NCBI GenBank assembly: GCA_965199895.1
Contig: CBDATJ010000016.1
Location: forward strand, 1 to 64,000
Source of the DNA: Bin55 sp965199895
GTDB taxonomy: Bacteria; Pseudomonadota; Gammaproteobacteria; Pseudomonadales; Azotimanducaceae
DNA: 64,000 nt
Reading direction: 5' to 3'
Shown here in pieces: positions 9,173 through 20,400 of this stretch. The translations under genes were made by a program, and so were the position numbers. Numbering within the stretch: the first letter of the stretch is position 1; the number at the start of each line of letters is the position of its first letter. Under the pieces are notes generated by a model. The model was not told the origin of the DNA. It worked only from the letters and a program-made list of their open reading frames with translations, and did no database searches.

Positions 9173-12100
9173 TTAGAACCTAATTTGAGCATTCAAGCCA
9201 GCTTGTGGCTCTACAGTTCGATCTGCACCTTCGGATGCACCGATGAATGCTCGCAAGCCAAATTGACGTGCGCCTTCAGTCAGTTGCTTCAGATCCGTAC
9301 CGAACATAACTGTCTTGCCGAAGGTTCCCATTGACTGGTAGTCAACAAACGGAACCAGCATTAGCTGTTCATTGTTCAATTGGATTCCATAACTCAGGTT
9401 AGAGGTCATGCTCATACCATTCGTTGAACCGAATACGGTTCCGTAAGGAGTAGTGCTTCCTACCTGTGAAGTATTGGTCCACATTGAATCGGTCATCTCG
9501 GTGCTCTGGCCCCAAGTTGGGGTGAACGATACTGAGATTCCTGATTCATCTCTCGATGGGTTCAAGCTAAAGGCAACACTGAAACCTTGCTCACTGAAGT
9601 CTTCAGCACTGTGGGTCGCAGTCATACGTCCTTTCGCTTCTAAGCTCAACGCGTTGGATTCCAGTCGGATTCCCCCTGCAACTTCAATACCCTCACCTGT
9701 GAGTCCATCTCCACCATCGCTTCGGAATGCAACCTCACCAAATGGTGTCAATTTTCGGCTATTTCCAACGTTGAAGGAGAGTGAACCTTCAAGTCCTGCA
9801 CGGATTCTGCTGACATCAGCTGTGAGTGCATCAATCGCACCCTCACCGTCTGCAGTACTCAAGCTTGCGAATGCGTAGTCTCCGCGGAGCGCTAACTTGA
9901 GGTTGCCCGTTTGAGCAAGCTCATGTCGTCCACCGACCATGCCTAAGTTCAAGGATAGGTCACTTGACTGGGAATCCGCATTGACTACCGAGGTTTCAGC
10001 ATCTCCAAATCCACGACCGAAAGTGCCCCATACCGAGCTCTTGCCATTCGTAGGTTCGTAGTTGATGTAAGGGAACACTGTGATCATGCTACTGTTCATT
10101 GACTGGGATGCAGTTCCCCAACTGTAGTCACTCTCTGCCTTGTTACGTGAAACCGTAACACCAAGCGTCAGAGCTTCGTTGTACTGTACATCCAACCCTA
10201 GGAACGTAGAACGTGATTCTCCTTCATAGCCTTCGCCTGCAAAACTTTGTGCATCCGAAGTACCCCAGGTTGACCAAGAGCCAATTCCAGTTCCACTCAA
10301 TGAGTGGGAGAATCCTTGTTGCATCATGTTATCAACGTTAGGTAGTGAGAACTCAACACTTTGGCCCTCAGTCTGAACGTTACTCCAATCTGCATCTAAC
10401 GAAGCTTGGGCGTTACCCGTGTCGAAACGCATCAGATCTTGGTTCGTTGCGTATTCAGCAGAACTGTCAGGTAAGAAATGTGACAAACCGCCAAAGCCAA
10501 AGGTCATACCTTCCGACTCTGCTCGATTAGACTCAAATCGTCCTGTGAGTGCTTCACTCACGCTACCAATGAATGTTCGTGCTTGTCCAGCAAGGGCATC
10601 CGTAGCTACCGATTTCAAAGCGCTGTCGCTAACTTCGATCGAGAACGTTTGGGTTGCACTTCGTCCCTTCGGATCTGAAGCTGTGATAGTCACTTGGGTA
10701 TCGCCACGTGTAAATGGAGTCATGGATAAGCTAGCACCGATGTTTGAAATCGTCGCTGCGTTACCCGTCGTCGATACAGTGTAGCTCAATACATCGCCAT
10801 CTTCGTCAGCAAAGTATTCACCAACGTTCAGGGATGAAGCATCACCACCAATCTGGAGGATTTGGTTCGGAATCTGTCCGACGGCCATGGGTACAGTGTC
10901 CACGATCACGTCGAATGAACCTACTGCTTCCAATTCACCATCAGATGCGGTGATGGTGAAGAACGTCGTACCGGCTCGTAAACCAGTCATGAGTAGATCT
11001 TCATCAGTCAACCCAGCGGTAGCAATTTCAGTATTACCAACCGTTGCAGTATAGGTGAGTACATCACCATCTGGATCGGTAAAGACACCTGCGATCGACA
11101 AGGTCATCGGCTCACCTACCGTAAGGGTTTGATCTTCAAACATACCCGAAAGAACGGGTGCAGCATTCGTCGAACTTGCAGCGACAACCGTTACAGTGAA
11201 CGTATCCGATACCGACTGAGGTTCATAGTCATCATACATTGAATTTGTTTCTGTAGCAGTAACTTCTACTTCAGTCTCACCAACGTCGTTAGCGTAAATT
11301 CGAATCTCATTGTTACTCGCTCGGTAAATGACATCTGCAACGTCTTCGTCGTAATCATCACTAACTTCAATTGCGAGGTCATCGTCATCACTGAAGACAC
11401 CTTCAAGAGAAACGTTATGAACTCCACCGGACTCAATGGTCACGTCAGCAATTGGATTCTCAACCGTAGGTGGATCGTTTTGAGGTCGAACCATTAATAC
11501 GAAGTCAGTTTCTGCTTCACTACCTGCGGTATCTTCAGCAGTTACTGTTACTCTCGTTGTTCCGGCTGTTCGTAATACTAGATCAATCCAGGGTCCACCC
11601 GAAGCATCTAGCTTAATTGCAGCTACTGCTACTTCAGAATCACTGGTCTTAATGGAGTACTCTAATGTATCTCCTTCATCCTCAAATACGTCTGTAGCGT
11701 CGATCAAATCGTAGTCTCTACCCAGATATCGGACAACATCATCAAGTTCGCCAACAACCATGGGAGGATCATTTTCCATCACGGTGAGCATAAACATGCT
11801 CTCTACGCTCTGATCATTCTGATCCGTTGCGGTAATGGTAATGTCAGTCGAACCCCGTGCATCACCGTAGCAACGCAATTGGTCCTCATCAGCTCCAATC
11901 AATACACAAGTCGCCTTTGATGGATCTGAAACATCAGCTTCAAAGGTCATGTTTTCAGCGAAATCTGGATTTCCGTTGGAGAAGTAATCCATCAGATTCC
12001 AATCAGCACGACCATTGACCTGAATAGTTTGATCTGCCAGGCCTGTACCTATGACTGTCGGAGGTGGGTTTTCTGCAACGACCAGGTAAAACGTATCAGA

Positions 12101-15100
12101 GACACTGTAACCGCCGTGGTCGGTAGCTGTGACGGAAACAGTCGATCGACCACTTCCTGGACGGATACCTTTAACACAAATAATGTCACGGTTTTTGATA
12201 CGGACTGAGGCATCACTTGAACGAGTGGACTTGACTTCGAAATCTAATCCGCGATCGATATCTCGTTCGTCAGGATCCGCGAAGTATGTGCTGGCATCGA
12301 TAGCACAGACCTCAACCCCTTCCAAAATCATCTGGTCAGCGATTGAACCCATCCGATAAGGCTTCTCATTGACATCAGTTATTTCAACGTCGACATCGAT
12401 ATAGTCGGTACCGCCGTACGGATCCATGATTTCGATTGTGAATGAAAAGAAATTAGCATCCGATGTAGAAGGACTTGCATCTGCTTCGTAGTTCAGGTTG
12501 CTAGATCGAGCAACACTAATCTGAACAACCTTTCTGCTTCCCTGATTCCTGACGGACGCTCTAAACGCACTAGTTCCCATGACATTGACCATCTTTAGCT
12601 CGTCATCCCCATCGGGATCGGTGACCTCTAAGTTGACGGGTAACGTTCCTGAAGTGTTCTCTGGGGTGCTCAACGCAATCCCGCTCAATCCACTCACAAA
12701 GTAGGGGTCTTGATTCTCATTCTTCACCGAAACCATAAAGGATCTGGTAGCAGACCGATCAGTAGAGTCAGTCACCATAACCTCAATCTCATAGGTCTCT
12801 TTATCATTCGCCAAAGCGCTCGACGGTGCGCGGATGGTTAAAACGTTACCATTCACGGAAACTCCCACACCACCTGAACAGTTCGAACCCACACATTCTG
12901 CGTGATATGTCAAATCATCGCCATCGCCATCCCTTGCATTAATCGTTAATACTCTCGGATCATCATCTACCAGCATGTAAATATGACTAGCACTTGAACC
13001 TCCTTCAGTGATGGAAGTAATCTTGGGCGCTTCCGCAACATCTGTCACTTTGATATTGAATGCTAGCGTGTCTGTCTCACCCGATAAGTCACTCGCGCAC
13101 ACATTAAGCGTGTAAGCGCCATTAGTACTCTCGTAATCTAAGCCAAGAGTTTGGGTTATCGTCTTTTCATGGCTGAAGCCTCCTGCAGCAGACGTTGCCA
13201 GGGTCAATCCTGAACCTTTGCAAGCACTACAACGGGTCCCTCGTGAAATACAAATCTCGTCATGACCTTGTGCGTCATCTGCTGTAAACGTGAGAGAGAA
13301 ACGAGTATTTTCTGCTACCGTAAAGCCACCTGACGCTGAATACGGAGTCCCATCAGCATAGGCTATCGCCCGAAGGGTTGGTGCCGAGTTGGTACCGTAA
13401 ACTACCTTTACGCTGACTTCAACTGTGTCTGTACACTGGGTTTTGTTTGTGGGCTCACATGCCTTGACCTCAAAGGTCGCATCGTATGCAGCATACTCTC
13501 CCAACAATGCTGAATCCTCATCCATGGGATTATTCGAAGGCAACCGCATGGTAATCGTCAATTCATCACCATGACAGGAGCTATCCTTACGTCCTGTGAC
13601 TCGATTTAACGTCGCATCTGCAATCTTTTTACCCGTAGCATCACCTGTGGTCGTAGCCGTCGCAGTCTTACCCGAGCCAGAACCTCCTTCGATCTTGTAA
13701 CACAAATCCCGAGAGTTGGTTTCTCGATCAGAAAAATAACGACTGAATGTCGCGGTTCGAGTGCGCGTACCGGTGCCATTCTCTATCGCCGATTGAGACA
13801 TGGGGTTGAGGGTCAACGGCTTTACTAAAGGTCTTTTCATCGGTAAATCGTTGGTATCCTCGGATACCGTGATATCAAACTCCATCGTATCTTTATGACC
13901 ATTCACATCGGTAACCGTAGCGGTAATTTGGAAAACATCTCCGTGCTCCAATGGGTCTAAACTAGGACTGTCTACCGTAATCATTCCAGTTTCTTCGTCA
14001 ACTTCAAAGTAGTTGCCCGGACCATCGACTGCGATCGAATATGTAAATTCCTGATCACAGTTGACGGTATTGTCTGCATTCTCATCCTCATCCGAGCAAT
14101 CAGCATTAAGCTCTTCCACCGATGCCTCATTCAAATATGATGTCAGATCAATCTCCAAATCAGTGCCCGAACCGTCAGCGTTCATATCAACATTCCAGGT
14201 CAACTCAACCACATCTGCCGTAAACCTCGGCATCAGATCGTCTGTAACCTTGACCGGTAATCTAGCCACTACATCGTCATATCCACTATCACTGAACTTA
14301 GCCGTTACCGTGACCGTGCCAGTACCGGCCTTGACTCCCGTGATTGACAGTTTTTCACTGGTAGAGTACACCGCATCAGGGGTGCGCTCAGCGGTCACAC
14401 TACTACTGGAAGATGACACTGTAAGTGTGGCGGATACGGGGGAACCTGCCATACCTCGATTCTTATCCCAATCATCCATCGCTCCCGGCGATGAGATAGC
14501 CAGAACCATCAGATCGGATAAATCAAGCTCAATGGTTTCACCCCGGGCAATGTCATAGTACTGATTACTATCACTACCACTACTGTATGCCTTAGACAGG
14601 GTCGTGGCTGTAGCCTCAGCCTTACTCCCCCACATATCATCACCAATCTTCCTTTCAACCCCAATCGTATACATAGTTCCTGGTTCAAGACCTTCTAGGA
14701 TCAGACCCTGTCGGGTATCGGTATCCTCCTCAGATGTCACTCCACTGACTTCCATGGACATATCCATGCCCCAACTGACTCGGTATTGTGGATCCGAATC
14801 ACTTTCACTGCTGTCTTTGTCAAACTCAACATAAACACTAGTAGCCGTTTCGCCCATGGCAGATACTGTATTAAGAGAGACTAATTCTTCAGAGAAACTA
14901 GTACCTATGCCATTCTCCGACCGAACTCGGCATCTATAACTCGCACCCATCATCAACTTATCAGTAGTGGCGGTATCCTCATCATTCTTTACTTGATCAT
15001 CTTTCCCTCCCCAACTATCATTCGAATCAATAAGGTTAGTACATACAGGCACGAATTTCGTAATCCCACTCGAATATTTATTGGACATGTCAGGCGAATT

Positions 15101-15595
15101 CCAATTCAACGTCACTTCATTTCCGTTTACTGTGGGAGTCATCAAATCCACAGCGTCTGGTGCAGCCATCCTCAGAGGCTTAGCTATTTCTTCCCATTCA
15201 GATTTCATACCATCATCATCCACTGCTCTCACAGCTAAATGTACGAACCTCTTGTTTGGTGTAGCGGCAATCTCTTGTACAAAAGGATTGGAGTTGGCTG
15301 CACCATATGAAGCGAATTCGATGTCGTTACCTGTCACGGAAGCTAAAGATGGCCCGACCACACGCCCTACTTCCCAGCCAGCAACTTCTGTACCTGAACC
15401 GGCATCCCATGTCACTGAAAACTCATGCATATTAGTGGCAGCATTAGTACCAGTGATCGTGGCCATAACGCCTGTCGGTTTAGCTGGCTGTCCCATCACA
15501 TTCGCCACTACCATCATCAGTGCTCCCAAAAGCACCACATTGCACAGGCCCCGGAACAATCTCCTCATTCCTGTAACCTTATCAAATAAATTCAT
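9173..15595 (-). CDS. giant FN3/cadherin-like repeat autotransporter (adhesin-type), copy 1
   Basis: A protein of about 2,140 residues. The start at 15595 (MNLFDKVTGMRRLF) is chosen because AGGAGA lies 9 bases upstream and a signal peptide follows (residues 1-36, ending VVANVMGQ); an upstream in-frame ATG would give an unlikely N-terminus. Order of parts: two to three fibronectin-III-like modules (about 37-340), a long series of cadherin/Ig-like repeats with calcium-type acidic motifs such as DPDGDDEL, DPDGDVLTY and DEDGDVLSY (about 345-1640), a linker, and a C-terminal autotransporter beta-barrel of about 450 residues with repeated amphipathic strands (WGTFGRGFGDAET, FGTDLKQLTEGARQFGLRAF) and a final phenylalanine (QAGLNAQIRF) typical of outer-membrane proteins. 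Predicted role: surface adhesion or host interaction. FN3 and cadherin repeats are known to be common in sponge symbionts; the ligand is unknown. Confidence 0.82.
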   Translation of the reverse strand: MNLFDKVTGMRRLFRGLCNVVLLGALMMVVANVMGQPAKPTGVMATITGTNAATNMHEFSVTWDAGSGTEVAGWEVGRVVGPSLASVTGNDIEFASYGAANSNPFVQEIAATPNKRFVHLAVRAVDDDGMKSEWEEIAKPLRMAAPDAVDLMTPTVNGNEVTLNWNSPDMSNKYSSGITKFVPVCTNLIDSNDSWGGKDDQVKNDEDTATTDKLMMGASYRCRVRSENGIGTSFSEELVSLNTVSAMGETATSVYVEFDKDSSESDSDPQYRVSWGMDMSMEVSGVTSEEDTDTRQGLILEGLEPGTMYTIGVERKIGDDMWGSKAEATATTLSKAYSSGSDSNQYYDIARGETIELDLSDLMVLAISSPGAMDDWDKNRGMAGSPVSATLTVSSSSSSVTAERTPDAVYSTSEKLSITGVKAGTGTVTVTAKFSDSGYDDVVARLPVKVTDDLMPRFTADVVELTWNVDMNADGSGTDLEIDLTSYLNEASVEELNADCSDEDENADNTVNCDQEFTYSIAVDGPGNYFEVDEETGMITVDSPSLDPLEHGDVFQITATVTDVNGHKDTMEFDITVSEDTNDLPMKRPLVKPLTLNPMSQSAIENGTGTRTRTATFSRYFSDRETNSRDLCYKIEGGSGSGKTATATTTGDATGKKIADATLNRVTGRKDSSCHGDELTITMRLPSNNPMDEDSALLGEYAAYDATFEVKACEPTNKTQCTDTVEVSVKVVYGTNSAPTLRAIAYADGTPYSASGGFTVAENTRFSLTFTADDAQGHDEICISRGTRCSACKGSGLTLATSAAGGFSHEKTITQTLGLDYESTNGAYTLNVCASDLSGETDTLAFNIKVTDVAEAPKITSITEGGSSASHIYMLVDDDPRVLTINARDGDGDDLTYHAECVGSNCSGGVGVSVNGNVLTIRAPSSALANDKETYEIEVMVTDSTDRSATRSFMVSVKNENQDPYFVSGLSGIALSTPENTSGTLPVNLEVTDPDGDDELKMVNVMGTSAFRASVRNQGSRKVVQISVARSSNLNYEADASPSTSDANFFSFTIEIMDPYGGTDYIDVDVEITDVNEKPYRMGSIADQMILEGVEVCAIDASTYFADPDERDIDRGLDFEVKSTRSSDASVRIKNRDIICVKGIRPGSGRSTVSVTATDHGGYSVSDTFYLVVAENPPPTVIGTGLADQTIQVNGRADWNLMDYFSNGNPDFAENMTFEADVSDPSKATCVLIGADEDQLRCYGDARGSTDITITATDQNDQSVESMFMLTVMENDPPMVVGELDDVVRYLGRDYDLIDATDVFEDEGDTLEYSIKTSDSEVAVAAIKLDASGGPWIDLVLRTAGTTRVTVTAEDTAGSEAETDFVLMVRPQNDPPTVENPIADVTIESGGVHNVSLEGVFSDDDDLAIEVSDDYDEDVADVIYRASNNEIRIYANDVGETEVEVTATETNSMYDDYEPQSVSDTFTVTVVAASSTNAAPVLSGMFEDQTLTVGEPMTLSIAGVFTDPDGDVLTYTATVGNTEIATAGLTDEDLLMTGLRAGTTFFTITASDGELEAVGSFDVIVDTVPMAVGQIPNQILQIGGDASSLNVGEYFADEDGDVLSYTVSTTGNAATISNIGASLSMTPFTRGDTQVTITASDPKGRSATQTFSIEVSDSALKSVATDALAGQARTFIGSVSEALTGRFESNRAESEGMTFGFGGLSHFLPDSSAEYATNQDLMRFDTGNAQASLDADWSNVQTEGQSVEFSLPNVDNMMQQGFSHSLSGTGIGSWSTWGTSDAQSFAGEGYEGESRSTFLGLDVQYNEALTLGVTVSRNKAESDYSWGTASQSMNSSMITVFPYINYEPTNGKSSVWGTFGRGFGDAETSVVNADSQSSDLSLNLGMVGGRHELAQTGNLKLALRGDYAFASLSTADGEGAIDALTADVSRIRAGLEGSLSFNVGNSRKLTPFGEVAFRSDGGDGLTGEGIEVAGGIRLESNALSLEAKGRMTATHSAEDFSEQGFSVAFSLNPSRDESGISVSFTPTWGQSTEMTDSMWTNTSQVGSTTPYGTVFGSTNGMSMTSNLSYGIQLNNEQLMLVPFVDYQSMGTFGKTVMFGTDLKQLTEGARQFGLRAFIGASEGADRTVEPQAGLNAQIRF

Positions 15596-16010
15596 AAGAG
15601 TTATTCTCCTATCTCTTAATTTCCCATAAAAAGCACGCGCCATAAATACGTAACCGATCCTCGGTCTGCTACACCATTCACACTGCATACCTTGTTTTCA
15701 TACCAAATCACAACACAATAAACCAGTGTCAGCACTCCCTATGTCTCTTCCTACTGGAACATCCACAAAAAGCAGTGCAGCGATCAAACCATCATCCAAA
15801 AACGACACCTCAACCTCTCTTAACTGCACCAAGATTCGATCGTAATTCTCTTGCACTCATAGCATGATAGTTCGCAAAAGCTACACCCTCTTGGTTCCAC
15901 CAAGCGGCTGATTGATCCCTTGAAAAATATTTACTCAATTGTGCCTCGAATATCTCTATAGACAACATCACGCACAACCTACAACTGTGTTGTACGTAAC
16001 AGCTATGTGT
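15596..16010. repeat. 5' flank shared with the region upstream of autotransporter 2
   Basis: The leader of autotransporter 1 is strongly similar to 24788-25208 upstream of the paralogue. It includes the same short open frame MARAFYGK..LRDRRI directly before the start, the stretch rich in CATACCTTGTTTTCATACC, and a segment around 15860-15950. The similarity shows that promoter and gene were duplicated together. The actual promoter should lie here or in the adjoining conserved box; I cannot fix -35/-10 elements. Confidence 0.6.
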
Positions 16011-16086
16011 GTATTGTATACGAAATGTAACCTAAATTGCAACATTCCGAAACATTTTTGTTGCAATTTATTGCAATTTCTTTATT
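16011..16086 (-). promoter_or_regulatory. conserved upstream box with TTGCAATTT direct repeats (copy 1)
   Basis: A 76-base block almost identical to 25209-25284 upstream of the paralogue (two clear mismatches), standing out from less conserved surroundings. It contains TTGCAATTT twice, 10 bases apart, plus a related ATTGCAA nearby, so it looks like a multi-site operator. Distance to the start codon is about 420 bases. A regulatory role is inferred from its conservation. Confidence 0.45.
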
Positions 16087-17360
16087 CATCCCATTCACGA
16101 GTGAGCTAAATCTATCAGATCAGCAAGCAAACGTTGGTCGGAATCCCAACCTGAAAAGTCTGAATACTACGTCTACAATGTGAATTATAACTTCACTTAA
16201 CCAGAAAGTTTTTCTTGTTGCAACATCTTCAGAGCTTTGAGTCCAGGAGTAACTGCTGATACATTGCAGAGCAAATGACTAAAGGTTACTAAAGGGCATT
16301 TAGGGTCGATATAAAGACAGTTCAAGCGGTTTGCGTGGTTGAGATTGAACTTTGAAAATTGTTGAAACTCTTGCGGACTGTTTGACTAAGAGTAGCATCG
16401 AATTCTGAATTTTGGGTGTTTAGCGATCAGTCCATCGTGTTCGCGACACGTGCTCTGAGACTTCATCGGTGATGGATTTAAAGCTTACATTCAGGCATGT
16501 AAAAATTAGCTACTTTCAAATTACATTAGTGTTTGCTGATACTACTGTATACTGCAACATGAGATTGCAATCTACCATTGACTCATGACATGGTCATATT
16601 GGGACAGGATACATTCATTCACTGACATATCCCTCTGCTTCCAAAATTACTCCTACCCAGAATCAGCCTCAACCAATCAATGTTAGTGCAAACCAAAAAC
16701 TCGATCTAGGGATGTTATTTGTAGGTTTGCAGGAACATAGAGTGAGACAATCTATGGTCTATAGGTAGTTGGTGGGAATGAACTCTTTAATAGAGGGCGT
16801 TAGTTTGTTCGAGACAACATACCCACAACGCGAGAGTATGGATGGTCACATTGAATGAATTAGGAGTAATGAGAGCGCTAAGCTTTTAGATGACAACCAT
16901 ACAAATACTCTTTGACTCAACGATCAACTGCTGAGTGCACGGTCAAACCAGCGAATAGGTAAGACTAGCACTTGTGTGTTACGATTGAAGAAAACCTGTA
17001 CTCTTGACGTACGAACCCATTTCGATTAGAGTGTTCCATCCAAAGAGACCCAGCCGCTACCGCTTACTGTACCTCGATTAGCTGGGCTTATTTTCTAATT
17101 ATCCACTGGTGGAATTGTGTTCGGTAGTCAGGCGAAATGTACTCATCATGTTAGTTGTCATATCAGATGTAAATAAATAGTTCCTTTCTTCCCCTGATAT
17201 AGGGATCTCCCGGCTTGTGGAGAATTAAGAACTATTCGGTCATGATGTTCGGGTGGCTATAACCAGAAAGCAATTTCTGAATGAACACCTCTGCACACAC
17301 GACATCATCCGTGACCTTGTTCCACACGATGTCTTGACTGTACTCTCACTGAGGACAAAT
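16087..17360. other. long gene-free spacer between the two giant genes
   Basis: About 1.27 kb without a supportable gene. The first about 90 bases (16090-16170) remain similar to 25290-25365 upstream of the paralogue, and the rest is unique in the window. An imperfect CCCAGC/GCTGGG pair at 17049-17086 precedes TTATTTTCT but is too weak to call. Confidence 0.4.
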
Positions 17361-17388
17361 AAAAGCGGACTCGTTTGAGTCCGCTTTT
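17361..17388 (-). terminator. Rho-independent terminator of giant autotransporter 2
   Basis: A perfect 12-base stem (AAAAGCGGACTC and its complement) with loop GTTT. T-rich sequence follows on both strands, so it could stop transcription from either side. The core stem is the same as at 9091-9114. Confidence 0.8.
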
Positions 17389-17453
17389 TTTTCTTTCAGT
17401 ATAGGAGACTAAAGAACTTTCTCGCTCCTTAGTCTCCTAACTCTACTTAAGTC

Positions 17454-20400
17454 CTAAAATCTGATCTGGGCTTGAATTCCAGCTTGGGTATCCATGGAAT
17501 TTTCCAATCCCGTCGAAGCTCCTACGAACGCTCGCAGATTAATTTCAAACGAACTCTGAATCAGTTGTTTCAGATCTGTTCCGAACGTGACAGTCTTACC
17601 AAAACCACCTGAAGATTGGTAATCAACAAATGGTGCCAGTAGGTACTGGTCGTTATTGAACAGGAAGCCATAGGTCATATTGGAATTCATGCTTGGTCCT
17701 GTAGCGTTTCCGAACACATTGTTGTAAGGAGTCATGCTACCTAGTTGAGCTGTTTCTTCCCAAATAAGTCCGCTCATTTCACTACCCTGGCCCCAATTTG
17801 GAGTGAGGGAGAGTGAAAATCCAGATGCGTCTTGCGATGGGTTAAAGCTCAACATCACACTGATTCCATTCTCACTGAAATCATCAGCAGAGTGCGAAGC
17901 TAATAGTCGTCCTCGAGCTTCTAGTTCTAGGGATTGCACATTGAAACTCAATCCACCAGCAACTTCCACACCGGAACCATTCTGACCGTCTCCACCGTCA
18001 TTCCTAAATGCGACCTCTCCATAGGTAGTCATCTTGCCACCATTTCCAGTATCGACTGTGAATGAACCTTCGAGGGCTGCTCGTATACGGCTAACTCCAG
18101 CTTCCAGTGAATCAACTGCTCCAGAACCACTGTCGGTTTCCATATTAGCAAACGCTGCATCTCCACGGAACGCTACGGTCATTGAACCCATTTGTGCAAA
18201 TTCATGTCGTCCACCGAAGATTCCCATGTTCAGCGACAGATCGCTTGTTTCGGACGAAGCATTAACTATGGTTGTTTCTGCTTCACCTGAACCACGACCG
18301 AACGTTCCCCAAATAGCACTCTTGCCATTCACTCGCTCATAGCTAACGTAGGGTAAGATCGTGGTAAGACTAGTCTCCATGTTTTGGGTAGCTGTACCAA
18401 AGGTGTAATCACTCTCTGCCGTACTCCCTGAAACCGATACTCCGAATAACCAGCATTCATTGGATTGAATGTCCACACCTACAAACCATGAGTTCGCTTC
18501 TCCTTCATAGCCTGCACCTTCAAAGTTCTGGAAGTCAAAGGCTCCCCAGATCGCGAATGATCCAATTCCACCGTCACCGTTTAAGGTACGGGAGAACCCT
18601 TGTTCCTTCACATTATTGAGATCGGGCAAGGTGATATTGCTTGAACCATCATAATCCACTTGACTCCACCCTGTATCTAGCCCAGTATCAAAGCCCATAA
18701 GGTCTTGTCTCTGCTTTGTAAAGGAGTAATCATTGATGGAATTGTCTGGCAAGTATTGGCTGATAGACAATGACGCACCATCATTGGATCGACCATGTTC
18801 TTCAAGTCTTGCTCCTATCACGGAGCTGGTAGCTGCCATTATGGATCGTGCATGACCAGCCATAGCATCCGCTGCAACCATCTTGATTTCAGAATCGCTA
18901 ACCATAATCATGAACTCTTGAGTCGCACTACGATTCTTCGGGTCTGCAGCAGTAATTACTACTGAGGTAGTACCCTTGGTGTACGGAGTCATACTAAACT
19001 CAGTTCCAGTGATAGCAATCGTGGCTGCGTTACCCGTACCTGCTGCGGTATAGGTCAAGCTATCACCGTCTTCATCAGCAAAGTACTGAGCGACATCCAT
19101 CGTTTCAGCTGCTCCACCAACTTGTAGAGTCTGATCTGCAATCGTACCTACCGCATTGGGAATAGTCTCAATCGTCACCATAAAGTTACCCGTGACTTGT
19201 AACTCACCATCAGAAGCAGTAACCGAAATTGTGGTAGTTCCTGCTGCTACTCCATCAATAGTCAAATCTGTACCCGACATACTGACGGTTGCAATCGCTG
19301 TGTCTTCTGATGTCGCTTCATAAGTCAACTCATCACCGTCTGGATCCATGAACGCACCCTCAACAGAAACCGTCATTGGTAGGGTCTTAGTCACGATCTG
19401 ATCATTTAACGTACCAAGATAGTTTGGTTCAGCATTCGCAATCGTGAGATTGAATGACACTGATGAGTGAATATCACCATCCGATGCAGTCACCGTCACT
19501 GTGGTCATACCTTTGCTCACTGCTGTGAGTGTCATGTGAGAGCTTGACAACGTTGCAGTAGCAACCGCATCATCATCTGACGATACTTCGTAAGTCAACT
19601 CGTCTCCATCCGGATCCATGAATAAACCCTCGATCGCAATCATAATGGGATCACTCTCAACCGTCATGGTTTGATCATCTAACATACCAACGAATTTCGG
19701 TGCAGAGTTGTGAACGGTAACCTCTAGAGCGGCTGCAATGTTTAGGTGACCATCCGATGCTGTAATCGTAACCATGGTCATCCCCTTACTTACGGGTGTG
19801 ATCGTCAGATTGGTACCCGACAAACTCACCATGACAATGGATTCATCAGCCGAGGTGACTGAGTAAGTCAGCTCATCACCGTCTGGATCCATGAATGCAC
19901 CGTCAATCGAAATCATCGCAGGATCACTCTCTACGGTCATATTCTCGGGTGCTTCCAGCATACCAACATAATTTGGTTCAGCATTTCCTACCGTCACTTT
20001 AAAGCTTTGGGTCTCGCCGTCTTCTATACCATCATTAGGAGTAACCATAACCTCGGTTTCCCCTTTCATAACGGCGGTAACAACGAGATGGGTACCATCT
20101 AATTCAGCAGTCACAATCTCCGAATCCGCAGAGAGCACGGTATAAGTCATGTCGTGACCGTCATGATCGAAAAATGCATCTGCAAGGTCGATCCTTAAAG
20201 GAGGATTTTCTACTGTCATCATTTGGTCTGCAAACATATAGTCTTGAGACAGCATCGGTGGAGCATTGACCACACTCACCTCAAAAGATGTCGAAGTCGA
20301 TTGACCGATGTCATCTGTTGCGGTAACAGTTACGGTGACCATACCCCAACTTATACCCCAGTATCTAACAGAGTTTCTTCTCATAATTGCATCGAGGACT

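Noticed and set aside
14061..14558. Plus-strand open frame of 165 codons, identical at 23224-23721
   Set aside because: It is the antisense of the identical block of the two giant genes; the identity only reflects the duplication. Serine-rich antisense translation of a Thr/Asp-rich repeat gene, no ribosome site.
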